Counted from the stretch's first letter, positions 38,930 to 47,851 are shown. The stretch is 64,000 nucleotides of DNA from Periweissella fabaria (GCF_918814575.1 NZ_CAKKNS010000004.1:1-64000), one strand, 5' to 3'. The notes: generated by a model from the letters alone, not told the origin. Translations and numbers: made by a program.

Positions 38930-39379
38930 TTAACCTTCCTCTCTTACAATCGTCACTTTAACCAATAAATGCGTCCGAACCAAAACATATGATGACTGAT
39001 CTGCAGTTAGTTTAATTTGATAATAACTTGATCCCAATTTAACAATTATTCCATCGGTAAGTTGGGTCGCATTTACATAGACATCTTTAACGTTAAGATG
39101 CCGTTCTGCTGCAATGGCCTTCACAAAATTAATCATTTGTGTTGATTGGGTATCTTGGCTTTTCAACTTCGTATAGTCGGTATATTGTAATCCAAACATA
39201 AAAGTTAAAAATAAAAAGATGATAATACTTAAATCGCGATATTTTCGTTTTAGGCGCTTAAATATGTACAAACTTGTTAAAATAATAAAACTTAACACCG
39301 CTAACCCAATGATAAATGTTTGTAAATAATTATTTACCGCTGCTTGATGTTCTAAATATGTTAGATCATAAAAATTCAT
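38930..39379 (-). CDS. DUF3290 membrane protein
   Basis: A 149-residue protein with two helices (about 19-40 and 52-66) and a small extracytoplasmic or cytoplasmic beta domain (90-149) with VYVNATQLTDGIIVKLGSSY. It matches DUF3290 from memory, supported by the DUF421 neighbour. AGGAGAAATT precedes the ATG. It is the first gene of the two-gene unit. Confidence 0.82.
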   Translation of the reverse strand: MNFYDLTYLEHQAAVNNYLQTFIIGLAVLSFIILTSLYIFKRLKRKYRDLSIIIFLFLTFMFGLQYTDYTKLKSQDTQSTQMINFVKAIAAERHLNVKDVYVNATQLTDGIIVKLGSSYYQIKLTADQSSYVLVRTHLLVKVTIVREEG

Positions 39380-39410
39380 AATTTCTCCTGAGAATATTCA
39401 CTCTACACAA

Positions 39411-39457
39411 ACAAGCTCCACAATTATCAGCCGTAACCGTTAATAATTATGGAGCCC
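39411..39457 (-). terminator. Hairpin after mazF, possible terminator
   Basis: Arms GCTCCATAATTATTA/TAATTGTGGAGC on the minus strand; the following GTTTGTG is a poor T run, so termination may be partial. Confidence 0.5.
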
Positions 39458-39463
39458 GTGTAT

Positions 39464-39889
39464 TTATTTATTTTCTGGTGTATCCACCATCTCTAAATGT
39501 TCACTAGACCGATTTACTTCTTCGTAAGTCCGACTATCCGTTACTAATCCTAGACTAATCGCAAGTCCGACATCAACTTTACTCATAACCTCAGTATCTA
39601 AATGTGAAACTCGATCTTTAAGACGACTCTTATCAATCGTGCGTAACTGTTCTAGTAAAATGACTGAATCTTTAGCAATCCCCTCTTCGGTTGGCAAAAG
39701 AATATGGGTTGGTAATTTTGATTTTGATGCCTTGGCAGTGATTGCCGCAACAATTACTGTTGGTGAATAATAATTCCCCATATTATTTTGTACAATCACA
39801 ACAGGTCGTGTGCCCCCTTGTTCAGAACCAGTTACCGGTGAAAGGTCAGCGTAATAAATATCACCACGCTTGATTTCAGTCTTTGCCAT
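39464..39889 (-). CDS. mazF: MazF/PemK-family endoribonuclease toxin
   Basis: A 141-residue protein of the MazF (EndoA) type: [19 protein letters not shown] (8-26), TRPVVIVQN and [16 protein letters not shown] are conserved, including the catalytic arginine and threonine regions. MazF enzymes cut single-stranded mRNA at short motifs. It starts one base after the alr stop, with GAGGT inside alr as ribosome-binding site, so the two are coupled. In Bacillus the antitoxin gene (ndoAI/mazE) lies between alr and this gene; here there is no room for one. The extra C-terminal tail (about 118-141) is charged and unassigned. Confidence 0.9.
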   Translation of the reverse strand: MAKTEIKRGDIYYADLSPVTGSEQGGTRPVVIVQNNMGNYYSPTVIVAAITAKASKSKLPTHILLPTEEGIAKDSVILLEQLRTIDKSRLKDRVSHLDTEVMSKVDVGLAISLGLVTDSRTYEEVNRSSEHLEMVDTPENK

Positions 39890-39890
39890 C

Positions 39891-41012
39891 CTATTTTACC
39901 TCGCGTTTAATTCTCGTTGAAAGATTCGTTACGATTTCATAGGGAATAGTATTAGCATACGTTGCCAATTCTACAAGTGATAAGTTTTGGCCGCCATTTT
40001 CACCGACAATTGTTACTTCTGTACCAACAGCATACTTTTTAGGTAACCGAATCATCATCTGATCCATGGTAACACGACCTACTATTTCGGCTTTTTGACC
40101 GTCGACAAGGACATGATAACCTTGCATACGTCGAAGAAAGCCATCGGCGTAGCCAATTGGCAATGTTGCAATCCACTCATTTTCAGTGGCTTGGTAAGTG
40201 GCCCCATAGCTAACTGACTTCCCCTTGGCCAGTTGCTTCACAAATACCATCTCTGTAGTTAATGATAACACGGGTTTTAACATTGGTGCAGATAAATCTG
40301 TCCCTGATGGGTTAAACCCATACATGCCCGCTCCTAAACGTAAAACATTAGTTTGCATCGCTTTAGGATGCCAAATAGTAGCCGCCGAATTAGCTGCATG
40401 AACATATTTAGGTAAAGGATTAACCACACTAATAGCTTCCTCCCAGTTGGCTACTTGGCTATCAAAATAAGCCTCGTCAACCGCATCAGCCGTTGCAAAG
40501 TGTGTAAACATTCCTTCAAAATTAAATTCCCGTGGATGGTTACGTAAAAATTTCACCATTTCACTTAAATCAACTGGATTTTGTGCGCCAATCCGCCCCA
40601 TTCCAGTGTCGACTGCTAAATGAACCTTTAATGGCGGAATATCTTCACTATCTAAAATTGGTTGTGCTGCTTTAAGCCAGTCTAAATCACCAACGGTTAA
40701 AGAAATCCCATTAATCGCTGCATCAACAATATATTCAATTGAAGTAATCCCTAATACAAGAACCGGTTCCTTTTCATAACCTAATTCACGTACTTCTAAA
40801 GCTTCATCTAAAATGGCAACTGCAAACCCGGTTACTCCCGCTTGTTTTGCCATTTGTGTAATTTCACGAACTCCATGTCCGTATGCATTAGCCTTAACAA
40901 CTGCAAAAACATTAATATCATCTGCAAACGGTGCTTTGGCAACATTAATGTTATGTACCAATGCATCTGTATCTAATGTAATTTTGGTTGGCCGATGAAT
41001 CCCAATTGCCAT
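39891..41012 (-). CDS. alr: Alanine racemase
   Basis: A 373-residue PLP enzyme making D-alanine for peptidoglycan and teichoic acids. The PLP lysine is Lys40 in [10 protein letters not shown]. The C-terminal catalytic tyrosine region follows [11 protein letters not shown], and DQMMIRLP is conserved. The order acpS-alr-mazF downstream of cshA is typical of lactobacilli. GAGGTGA precedes the start. Confidence 0.95.
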   Translation of the reverse strand: MAIGIHRPTKITLDTDALVHNINVAKAPFADDINVFAVVKANAYGHGVREITQMAKQAGVTGFAVAILDEALEVRELGYEKEPVLVLGITSIEYIVDAAINGISLTVGDLDWLKAAQPILDSEDIPPLKVHLAVDTGMGRIGAQNPVDLSEMVKFLRNHPREFNFEGMFTHFATADAVDEAYFDSQVANWEEAISVVNPLPKYVHAANSAATIWHPKAMQTNVLRLGAGMYGFNPSGTDLSAPMLKPVLSLTTEMVFVKQLAKGKSVSYGATYQATENEWIATLPIGYADGFLRRMQGYHVLVDGQKAEIVGRVTMDQMMIRLPKKYAVGTEVTIVGENGGQNLSLVELATYANTIPYEIVTNLSTRIKREVK

Positions 41013-41038
41013 ATCTATATTTCACCTCTATATTATCA

Positions 41039-41395
41039 CTACACTTGTTCTAAAATAACTTCTGTCATCACTAATTTATCTGTGTGTGTAATTGACACAT
41101 GTGCTCGCCCGGTAAACGGATGCTTCGTAAATACTGGTTGCCCTACTTCATTGTTGATGATTTCTAAATCTAAAAAACTTAATTCCCGACCGATTCCGGT
41201 ACCAAAAGCCTTACTATAGGCTTCTTTGGCTGACCAACGACCAGCAACAAATTCCGCAGCATGCATTCCTTTAAATTTCGTCAATTCACTCTGTTCCCGA
41301 GGAGTTAAAAATTTAGCCATAAATTCAGGTTTGCGAACGGTTAAATCCCATACCCGATCAATGTCAGCTAAATCAATTCCCAATCCATAAATCAT
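41039..41395 (-). CDS. acpS: Holo-[acyl-carrier-protein] synthase
   Basis: A 118-residue phosphopantetheinyl transferase that loads ACP with 4'-phosphopantetheine from CoA. The motifs GLGIDLADIDRV (5-16, metal-binding Asp) and GRWSAKEAYSKAFGTGI (52-68, Glu and Lys) are intact. It lies 26 bp upstream of alr, apparently in one transcription unit. Confidence 0.94.
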   Translation of the reverse strand: MIYGLGIDLADIDRVWDLTVRKPEFMAKFLTPREQSELTKFKGMHAAEFVAGRWSAKEAYSKAFGTGIGRELSFLDLEIINNEVGQPVFTKHPFTGRAHVSITHTDKLVMTEVILEQV

Positions 41396-41518
41396 GGTTA
41401 CTCCAACATTTATATAACTTTTATTTTATTTATCAGTTCATTATACCAAATAACAAAACTATAAGATAATATTACCGAAAATTTTATTGTTGATTATTTA
41501 CTAAATTTTACCAATCAA

Positions 41519-41557
41519 CAAAAAGAGCGCATCAGGTTTACACCTAGTGCGCTCTTC
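41519..41557 (-). terminator. Terminator after cshA
   Basis: Hairpin AAGAGCGCACTAGGTGT/ACACCTGATGCGCTCTT (one mismatch in the arms) with a T run on the minus strand. Confidence 0.9.
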
Positions 41558-41593
41558 ATATATTCATAGAATATTAGGTTTAACAACTCCTAA

Positions 41594-43192
41594 TTAGTCG
41601 TTGTTGTTTTCGTGAATTGTGAATGGTCGACGACCGTGTGAACCGTTACCGTTACCACGGAATCCACCACGTTTTTCGCCATCACGGCCACCACGGTAGC
41701 CGCCTTCACGACGACCTTCACCACGGCCACCTTCGCGACGATCGCCACCACGACCGCCTTCACGACGACCACGGTAACCACCTTCACGACGATCACCACC
41801 GCGACGATCACCACCACGACGATCACCACCACGACGGTTTCCGCCACGGTAGCCACCACCATTACCCTTCTTACGAGGTAATGGACGTTCTGGTGTAATC
41901 TTAACTGGTACTGCTTCTGAATCTGGACGTGCAGCAGCAGTTAATAATGCAGCAGCCAATGTTTCAGAATCATATTGGTTAACCAAGTTAGCGATTTGTT
42001 CTTCGATACCTTCAGTCTTAGTACGACCAATGATATTTTCAACTTCACCAAGAGCAGTTGCAATACGCCCAGCTAAAGCTTCTTCCTTTGTAGGTGGCTT
42101 CAATGGCAACATCCGCTTCTTAGTTAACTTTTCAATATCACGTAAGTAATCAATTTCACTTGGTGATACAAAAGTTAATGAAGTTCCGTGAGCACCGGCA
42201 CGACCAGTACGGCCAATACGGTGAACATAGCTTTCTGGATCTTGAGGAATATCGTAGTTGTAAACGTGAGTAACGTCCTTGATATCCAAACCACGAGCAG
42301 CCACATCAGTTGCTACAAGGATGTCAAGTTCGCCACCCTTGAATTGACGAAGAACCTTCATCCGCATTTGTTGTGATAAGTCACCGTGAATACCAGCAGC
42401 ACGGTAACCGCGTGCTTCAAGACCCTTAGCTAATTCATCAACACGACGCTTAGTACGACCGAAGATGATTGTCAAGTTAGGGTTTTGAACGTCGAATAAA
42501 CGAGTCATAACATCAAACTTTTCAAATTCTTTAGTCTTAACGTAGTATTGATCAACTAAATCAGTTGTCAATTCTTTGGCTTCAATTTTAATGTGTTTAG
42601 GATCTTGCATAAATTGCACACCAATACGCTTGATAGCTGGTGGCATCGTAGCTGAGAACAACATTGTTTGACGTTCTGCAGGTACGGCTTTCAAGATTGA
42701 TTCAATATCATCTAAGAATCCCATGTCAAGCATTTCATCGGCTTCATCAAGAACCAAGTTCTTAATTGAGTCAAGCTTAACAGTCTTACGGTTCAAGTGG
42801 TCAAGTAAACGACCAGGAGTACCAACTAAGATGTTGGGGTGGTTTTTCAAACCATTGATTTGTTTACGGATGTCAGAACCACCGTAAACTACTTGTACTT
42901 TAACCCGCTTATCGCGACCAAGTTGGTACAATTCTTCTTGTGTTTGAATAGCCAATTCACGTGTTGGTGAAATGATTAAGGCTTGCAAACCACCTTGTGG
43001 ATCGATGTTTTCTAAGATTGGTAACCCAAAGGCAGCTGTTTTACCAGTACCAGTTTGGGCTTGTCCAATCACATCGATTCCTTGTAAAGTCAACGGAATT
43101 GTTTGTTCTTGGATTGGGGTTGCTTCAACATAGCCATGTTTTTCGATGGCTGTCAACAGGTCTTGTGTAAGACCGAGTTCTGAAAATTTCAA
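41594..43192 (-). CDS. cshA: DEAD-box RNA helicase CshA
   Basis: A 532-residue helicase: Q motif region, AQTGTGKTAAF (motif I), PTRELAIQ (Ia), LDEADEMLDMG (II), FSATMP (III), and HRIGRTGRAG (VI). The C-terminal 90 residues are a basic Gly/Arg-rich tail with (R)GGDRR repeats, typical of CshA/CshB-like helicases that bind RNA and the degradosome. It acts in mRNA turnover, ribosome assembly and cold adaptation. The start is TTG at 43192, preceded by GGAGG at 7 nt. The 5' leader is about 105 nt and structured, behind a strong promoter. Confidence 0.94.
   Translation of the reverse strand: MKFSELGLTQDLLTAIEKHGYVEATPIQEQTIPLTLQGIDVIGQAQTGTGKTAAFGLPILENIDPQGGLQALIISPTRELAIQTQEELYQLGRDKRVKVQVVYGGSDIRKQINGLKNHPNILVGTPGRLLDHLNRKTVKLDSIKNLVLDEADEMLDMGFLDDIESILKAVPAERQTMLFSATMPPAIKRIGVQFMQDPKHIKIEAKELTTDLVDQYYVKTKEFEKFDVMTRLFDVQNPNLTIIFGRTKRRVDELAKGLEARGYRAAGIHGDLSQQMRMKVLRQFKGGELDILVATDVAARGLDIKDVTHVYNYDIPQDPESYVHRIGRTGRAGAHGTSLTFVSPSEIDYLRDIEKLTKKRMLPLKPPTKEEALAGRIATALGEVENIIGRTKTEGIEEQIANLVNQYDSETLAAALLTAAARPDSEAVPVKITPERPLPRKKGNGGGYRGGNRRGGDRRGGDRRGGDRREGGYRGRREGGRGGDRREGGRGEGRREGGYRGGRDGEKRGGFRGNGNGSHGRRPFTIHENNND
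41787..41831 (+). repeat. Three 15-bp tandem repeats in cshA
   Basis: Three head-to-tail copies of a 15-bp unit (CGACGATCACCACCR, plus strand) encode repeated GGDRR in the CshA tail. Such exact repeats can expand or contract, so tail length may vary between strains. Confidence 0.85.
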
Positions 43193-43299
43193 AATATTTC
43201 CTCCATATACATGAAGCTTGCATTACTAACTGGCTACGAAAAATCCGTTCCGCTTAAAGCGCACAGCAGCTGAGCTTGCTTCAACTTACAACATATAAC
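43193..43299 (-). promoter_or_regulatory. Structured 5' leader of cshA
   Basis: The leader transcript has outer arms GAAGC/GCTTC enclosing CAGC/GCTG, GCGCTTTAAGCG and ACGG...CGT hairpins, then GGAGG before the TTG start. It resembles a multi-branch fold that could sequester or expose the ribosome-binding site, as in cold-shock leaders; this is an inference. Confidence 0.4.
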
Positions 43300-43305
43300 T
43301 TATCA

Positions 43306-43334
43306 AGTATACTTTCGTTTGCTATAGATAGCAA
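43306..43334 (-). promoter_or_regulatory. Promoter of cshA
   Basis: TTGCTA (complement at 43329-43334), 17 bp, TATACT (complement at 43306-43311). The remainder of the gap to 43493 is AT-rich with no gene that I can see. Confidence 0.75.
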
Positions 43335-43493
43335 GGAATTAAAACAATTTATTACTAATAATTACAATAATTACCTTACCTCATTTTACATTTTTCAATC
43401 CTATCAATGCCAATATTTAAACACATTTCGCTATTTCCTCTGATATTTATAATTAGATAAATTTTATAAGCATCGTTATAACCATAACCAAAA

Positions 43494-43603
43494 AGTGCGA
43501 CCTCCCCTCAAAATACTGTACCTACCACCACATACCTTTAGCTGTATAGCCCATTACGGTATCTGTCAGTAGTGCTCGTATTTTCCCAAGGGAGTGTCGC
43601 ACT
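43494..43603 (-). ncRNA. 110-nt rod-like structured RNA, unassigned
   Basis: The ends are perfectly complementary (AGTGCGAC 43494-43501, GTCGCACT 43596-43603). Pairing continues inward through CTCCC/GGGAG, AAAATAC/GTATTTT, CTAC/GTAG and ATACC/GGTAT to a terminal GGCT-ATAC-AGCT hairpin. On the minus strand T5 follows the closing arm, so it can act as a terminator for pgpA, whose stop codon is 8 bp upstream. It is far longer than needed for that. I found no SRP, 6S, tmRNA, RNase P or riboswitch core. Either a small RNA, a processed 3' UTR or a repeat-type element. Confidence 0.5.
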
Positions 43604-43611
43604 CTACTTAT

Positions 43612-44142
43612 TTAATCCTTTATTCCAAAATTATCATGCACTTCTTGAGGATGGCTATGGGCAATCCGAGCTGCCGCCGCGGCAGCAATTGCCCCTACTA
43701 AGTCATCAGCAAACGTATTCACACGACCACCCTTATGTTGATTTAAGCGCCCAATCAATTGCGGTTTAACTTTATCTAAATACCCATAATTAGTAATCCC
43801 AATTGAGCCATACACCGAAGTAATCCCCATCGCAATTTGTTCATCGATCCCATACAGACCTTCATCATTTTCGACAATTGTTTGGAGTGGTTCGGGTAAT
43901 AACTTTTCATTAGCTAGTGAATCCAATGCTAAGCCTGTTAAAATCGCATTTTGAACTTCCCGCTTAGCCAATACATGTTCCACTGCATCAGTTGCCAATG
44001 CTGGTGTCAATTGTAAGATATAATCTTTTTGTAAATCATACACAATTTCACCAATCTCACTTGGTGTGATATCGTGAATTGCTAATTGTTGAATCACATG
44101 ATCATGTAAATCTAGATATGGTTTAGTTTCAGTTTTATTCAT
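43612..44142 (-). CDS. pgpA: Phosphatidylglycerophosphatase A (YutG-like)
   Basis: A 176-residue protein that matches the Gram-positive PgpA/YutG family: ITPSEIGEIVYDLQKDY, KREVQNAILTGLALDSLA (about 60-77), PLQTIVENDEGLYGIDE and GRVNTFADDLVGAIAAAAAAR near the end. The family dephosphorylates phosphatidylglycerol phosphate or acts on related substrates; the exact substrate in lactobacilli is not settled. AAAGGAAG precedes the start. Confidence 0.85.
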   Translation of the reverse strand: MNKTETKPYLDLHDHVIQQLAIHDITPSEIGEIVYDLQKDYILQLTPALATDAVEHVLAKREVQNAILTGLALDSLANEKLLPEPLQTIVENDEGLYGIDEQIAMGITSVYGSIGITNYGYLDKVKPQLIGRLNQHKGGRVNTFADDLVGAIAAAAAARIAHSHPQEVHDNFGIKD

Positions 44143-44222
44143 TGATACTTCCTTTCATTAGGCCTTCATTGTACTACGGCTTTATCAATTTTAATGCAAT
44201 AACAAGTAAAGATTTATATCCC

Positions 44223-45464
44223 CTACTTGATTGGTAGTGAGATTCTAAACGTTGTGCCTTGCGGCTTGAAATCTTCAACGACAATTTTCCCTTTATGAAT
44301 ATCGACAATCCACTGTGCAATTGACAATCCTAAACCAGTTCCACCAGTCGCCCGTGAACCAGATTTATCTTCCCGATAAAAGCGGTCAAATACATGCTTC
44401 TTACCTTCATCAGATATCCCTCGGCCAGTATCATTAACAGCAATAATTAATTGCTTATTTTTGATACTAGTCTCCAAGCTAATGGCTTGGCCTGGCTCCG
44501 TATACTTAAGAGCATTATCAAGTAAGATAACTAGTAATTGGTGAATTCGTTGCCGATCAAACATAACTGTTCCGGTTGCTGCTAAATTAGTTGTAAATTG
44601 TTTATCATCTAACTGCGCAATCTCACTATACGGTTCAATAACTTGATTAATAAACGTAGCTAATTCAATTGGTTCACGATTAATTACCGCCATGTTTGAA
44701 TGTGCCTTAGCAAGCGTCAACATATCTGCTGATAGTGAATTTAATCGGCGTATTTCAGATAATGCCATTATGACACCATCGTATTGGTCTTTAATTTGAG
44801 CATTGGGTTTAGTCAACAATAGTTCTAATTTATTTTGAATAATTGTTAACGGTGTCTTTAACTCATGCGCGGCACTATTAACAAAATCTTGTTGTTGCTG
44901 CCAAGCTTTTAATACTGGTCGCATATAGCGTTGCGATAACTGCCAGCTTACAAAAATAGTCAAGGTTGTAAATGCTAGAAAGGCTACAAACATCACCCGA
45001 GCAAAACTTGAGACACTTTGACGTTCTGATGTAATATTTTCCATCAAAAGGGCATAAGTTGCCGTCTGGACTCCGTCGGTAACCGGATTTGGAAGCTTAA
45101 CAAGCACCGACCGGAAATAGACCGAACCATTCAAGCGAATATTATGAATCTCATTGACACCATCTTTATCCATTCGAATTTTAGCCAACGGTGTACTACG
45201 ATCACCCAATTCATTGAAATTAACAATATTACCTTTATCATTAAATAACAACGAAAGGGTTTTAAAATTTGCCGGATTAGGCAACGTATTTTCTGTCCGT
45301 AAATTATAGGCGGCCGTCCGTAAATCATTATCCGCTGAGCGATATAAAATTTGCCTAAAGGTTAATAAAACAATCATCCCTAAGACTGCAAAAATCATCG
45401 AAAAAACTACCGCTTCACTAATAAACATCCGTAAACGCTGTTTGTTATTAACTAGTTCACTCAT
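44223..45464 (-). CDS. ciaH: Sensor histidine kinase, CiaH-like
   Basis: A 413-residue membrane kinase: helix 1 (about 14-38), an extracytoplasmic domain (40-155), helix 2 (about 160-180), then an H box FVNSAAHELKTPLTIIQNK and an ATPase with LLDNALKYT (N box), DTGRGIS (G1) and GGTGLGLSIAQW (G2). It overlaps the response-regulator gene by 8 bp. The H-box wording and the partner point to the streptococcal CiaH type, a sensor of cell-envelope stress. Naming follows the partner's strong resemblance. Confidence 0.85.
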   Translation of the reverse strand: MSELVNNKQRLRMFISEAVVFSMIFAVLGMIVLLTFRQILYRSADNDLRTAAYNLRTENTLPNPANFKTLSLLFNDKGNIVNFNELGDRSTPLAKIRMDKDGVNEIHNIRLNGSVYFRSVLVKLPNPVTDGVQTATYALLMENITSERQSVSSFARVMFVAFLAFTTLTIFVSWQLSQRYMRPVLKAWQQQQDFVNSAAHELKTPLTIIQNKLELLLTKPNAQIKDQYDGVIMALSEIRRLNSLSADMLTLAKAHSNMAVINREPIELATFINQVIEPYSEIAQLDDKQFTTNLAATGTVMFDRQRIHQLLVILLDNALKYTEPGQAISLETSIKNKQLIIAVNDTGRGISDEGKKHVFDRFYREDKSGSRATGGTGLGLSIAQWIVDIHKGKIVVEDFKPQGTTFRISLPIK

Positions 45465-46146
45465 CGCTTTCCTCTAGGATAAACCCAATGTTTCGTAAAG
45501 TTTTAATCAAATGTTCTTCACCAACTGATTCTAACTTGCGACGTAAATTATTAATATAAATATTAACTACGTTCATTGTCGTATCAGAATCAATGCCCCA
45601 GATACGATCAAAAATTTGTTCACGGGTCACAATAATATTCTTATTTTGAATTAAGTAAGCTAAAATATCAAATTCTTTCCCGACCAGTTTCAAAATTTCA
45701 CCACCAACCGCAACACTACGATTTTCAAGATTCATTTCAACTCGACCTGTCCGTAATTGGTGATCTTCAGAATATACCCCAGCCCGCCGTAGTAAGGCTT
45801 GGACACGTACAATTAATTCTTCTCGATGAAATGGTTTTGTTAAGTAATCATCAGCACCAATATTAAAACCGACAATTTTGTCATCTAGACTATCTTTAGC
45901 CGTTAAAATTAAAACCGGGGTTGAAATTTCATGCCCCCGAATATGTTTAATTACATCAAGACCATTTTGTAGTGGTAACATCAAATCACAAATAATTAAA
46001 TCATATGGTGCTTCTAAAGCTTGATATTCACCATCTTCACCATCAAAGGCTTGGTCAATATCAGCAAAATCACCTAACATCGCTTTAATATCATTCGATA
46101 AATCGTGTTCATCTTCAATTAATAAAATTTTGATTGCTTGTTTCAT
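45457..46146 (-). CDS. ciaR: Response regulator, CiaR-like (OmpR family)
   Basis: A 229-residue regulator. Receiver domain with Glu11-Asp12, phospho-acceptor Asp54 (ICDLMLP) and LTAKDSLDDK; winged-helix domain with QIFDRIWGIDSDTTMNVVNI, nearly the same wording as CiaR of streptococci (from memory). GGGAGA precedes the start. It is the first gene of the two-component pair. Direct targets would carry direct TTTAAG-type repeats in streptococci; I did not find a convincing one nearby. Confidence 0.87.
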   Translation of the reverse strand: MKQAIKILLIEDEHDLSNDIKAMLGDFADIDQAFDGEDGEYQALEAPYDLIICDLMLPLQNGLDVIKHIRGHEISTPVLILTAKDSLDDKIVGFNIGADDYLTKPFHREELIVRVQALLRRAGVYSEDHQLRTGRVEMNLENRSVAVGGEILKLVGKEFDILAYLIQNKNIIVTREQIFDRIWGIDSDTTMNVVNIYINNLRRKLESVGEEHLIKTLRNIGFILEESDE

Positions 46147-46256
46147 TAGTCGTCTCCCAACTATACTTTCGCTAAATATATTTTAACGTATCTTCACTTA
46201 AAAAACTCTAATCGTATGTATTGTTTTTAGAGTACGGTGACTAAATTAAAGGAATA

Positions 46257-46288
46257 TAAAAAAACATGCATTTACTGCATGTTTTTTT
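46257..46288 (-). terminator. Terminator after the nucleoside hydrolase gene
   Basis: Hairpin AAAAACATGCA-TTTAC-TGCATGTTTTT with T8 on the minus strand, immediately after (and partly overlapping the end of) the intergenic gap before the stop codon at 46290. Confidence 0.85.
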
Positions 46289-46289
46289 A

Positions 46290-47228
46290 TTATTGCGCAC
46301 GTTTAATAACCATTTCTAAAAATTCAAAGAAAGCATCGTGATTAACATCATATACGAAATTAACTGGCCGGCCAGTTGGTGTCACAAACGTACGCCCACG
46401 ACTTTGACCAGTTGTAATAACATCACAATTAACAACTTTGGTCTTCGTTAACGTCGGATTTAACATATGGGCGGTCGTTAACACATCCCATAAAAAATAT
46501 GTTGAATTTGTTTCAAAATGCGTCAACGTTGGAACAATTGCATACCCTTGGCCGATAAAATCAAGGCCTACATATTGGCGTTGCTTAGCCCAACGTAACC
46601 GGTCAGCATTAGTTAATGGTACTTGATGAGTACTTTCAAGCGCCACCATATCAATTTCAATTTGGGTATCCCAAACTCGTTTTACTGCTTGTGGGTCCCA
46701 AAAAGCATTCCATTCTGCTGTATTATCTTGTTCGGGTTCCGCAATATTTCCGACACCAAATGTTCCCCCCATCCAATACAAGCGAGCAATCTTAGCTTCA
46801 ATTGCTGGATTAACATCAAGTGCAGCTGCTAAATCACTTAACGGACCTGTAAATAACAACGTTACGGGTTCATCAGCTGCCATTAACTTATCAACTAAAT
46901 CCAAATGGGCGGGTTGATTGGCAATTTGGACTTCACCAGTCCCAAATTCATTTAAAATTGGTAACGCATCAACGGTAAATGAATCCATCCGCCACTCTTT
47001 TGGAAATGGATCATTAGTTTTAGCCGTTGAAGCCGCCACCGTAAGTTGTTTATTTTTACCAAAGCGATTAATAATCTTTTGACTAGCCGCAACCCCAGGT
47101 TCTAAATATGAATCGGCGGGCACATCCCCCACTCCAATTAATTCAACCTCTGGTGATTCAAGTAACATCAACAATGATACTAAATCATCAACCCCAGCAT
47201 CATGATTAAAATAAACGGATTTACGCAT
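46290..47228 (-). CDS. Inosine-uridine-type nucleoside hydrolase
   Basis: A 312-residue enzyme of the nucleoside N-ribohydrolase family. The N-terminal calcium-site motif reads NHDAGVDDLVSL (6-17), close to the usual DxDxxxDD. LLFTGPLSDLAAAL and a downstream NAFWDPQAVKRV are conserved. It splits ribonucleosides into base and ribose for salvage. ATG 47228 follows GAGGTG by 7 nt; a TTG-type start at 47243 lies upstream and is rejected. The first Asp of the motif is Asn here, which could alter activity. Confidence 0.85.
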   Translation of the reverse strand: MRKSVYFNHDAGVDDLVSLLMLLESPEVELIGVGDVPADSYLEPGVAASQKIINRFGKNKQLTVAASTAKTNDPFPKEWRMDSFTVDALPILNEFGTGEVQIANQPAHLDLVDKLMAADEPVTLLFTGPLSDLAAALDVNPAIEAKIARLYWMGGTFGVGNIAEPEQDNTAEWNAFWDPQAVKRVWDTQIEIDMVALESTHQVPLTNADRLRWAKQRQYVGLDFIGQGYAIVPTLTHFETNSTYFLWDVLTTAHMLNPTLTKTKVVNCDVITTGQSRGRTFVTPTGRPVNFVYDVNHDAFFEFLEMVIKRAQ

Positions 47229-47299
47229 TATCAAACACCTCATTTTTTATTATTATCTTCATTATACCCTAAAAAATTAATTATAAGTTTGACAATCAA

Positions 47300-47812
47300 C
47301 TAATCATTCGTGTTTAGATAGTGTTTCTCTGCAAAAATTATAATATCCTCCTTCGAAATCACTGTTGGATTTTCAATCCAAGCACTAAAAATCGCCACCA
47401 CCGTACGATATATTAATTCCGCTTCAGCCGGACTTTCAAGATTTATACCACGAAAATTAGTTAATCCAATATATTTAATGCGTTCAAATAATAATTGTTG
47501 AAATACATATTTAAAATCATCCACTTGATTAAGAATATGTTGAAATAATTTGAAATTTCCCTCAATAACATCAAAAATCCGTTGCATTTCCACCACAACC
47601 CCGTTTGGCTCATTACTAATTTCTGATAATTTAACTCGCACAATTTCACCAATTAGGTCATTGTATGCCGGAAAATGTCGATAAAAAGTACTTCGATTAA
47701 TCCTAGCTGCATTGCTAATTTTTTCCACACTAACTTTATTTTTTTGATTTGATACTAATAACTCTTCTGCGACAGTTAATATCTTTTGATGGGTCTGTTC
47801 ATATTTTTTCAT
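47300..47812 (-). CDS. TetR-family repressor
   Basis: A 170-residue regulator with an N-terminal TetR helix-turn-helix (about 4-52: ILTVAEELL, VSVEKISNAARINRSTFYRHF) and an all-helical ligand domain with no recognisable specificity. It is divergent from an MMPL exporter with a 26-bp inverted repeat between them, the classic arrangement in which the repressor controls itself and the exporter. Confidence 0.88.
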   Translation of the reverse strand: MKKYEQTHQKILTVAEELLVSNQKNKVSVEKISNAARINRSTFYRHFPAYNDLIGEIVRVKLSEISNEPNGVVVEMQRIFDVIEGNFKLFQHILNQVDDFKYVFQQLLFERIKYIGLTNFRGINLESPAEAELIYRTVVAIFSAWIENPTVISKEDIIIFAEKHYLNTND

Positions 47813-47825
47813 AATTATATGATAC

Positions 47826-47851
47826 CAAAATGCGACACTCGTTGCATTTTG
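47826..47851. promoter_or_regulatory. Operator-like inverted repeat between tetR and mmpL
   Basis: Perfect 8-bp arms CAAAATGC (47826-47833) and GCATTTTG (47844-47851) around 10 bp, only 14 bp before the repressor start. The size and symmetry fit a TetR-family operator. Binding is inferred. Confidence 0.65.

Noticed and set aside
41787-41831. CRISPR-like array
   Set aside because: Units are contiguous without spacers and lie inside a coding region.
41590-41898. Val-rich and His-rich open reading frames in the cshA tail region
   Set aside because: They are frame shadows of the 15-bp repeats coding for RGG-type sequence.
43494-43603. SRP RNA, 6S RNA or a known riboswitch
   Set aside because: The diagnostic cores (for example GGTCAGGTCCGGAAGGAAGCAG of SRP RNA in parts) and the length of 6S are missing.
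46147-46289. CiaR-type direct repeat in front of ciaR
   Set aside because: No convincing pair of TTTAAG-like repeats with helical spacing was found.
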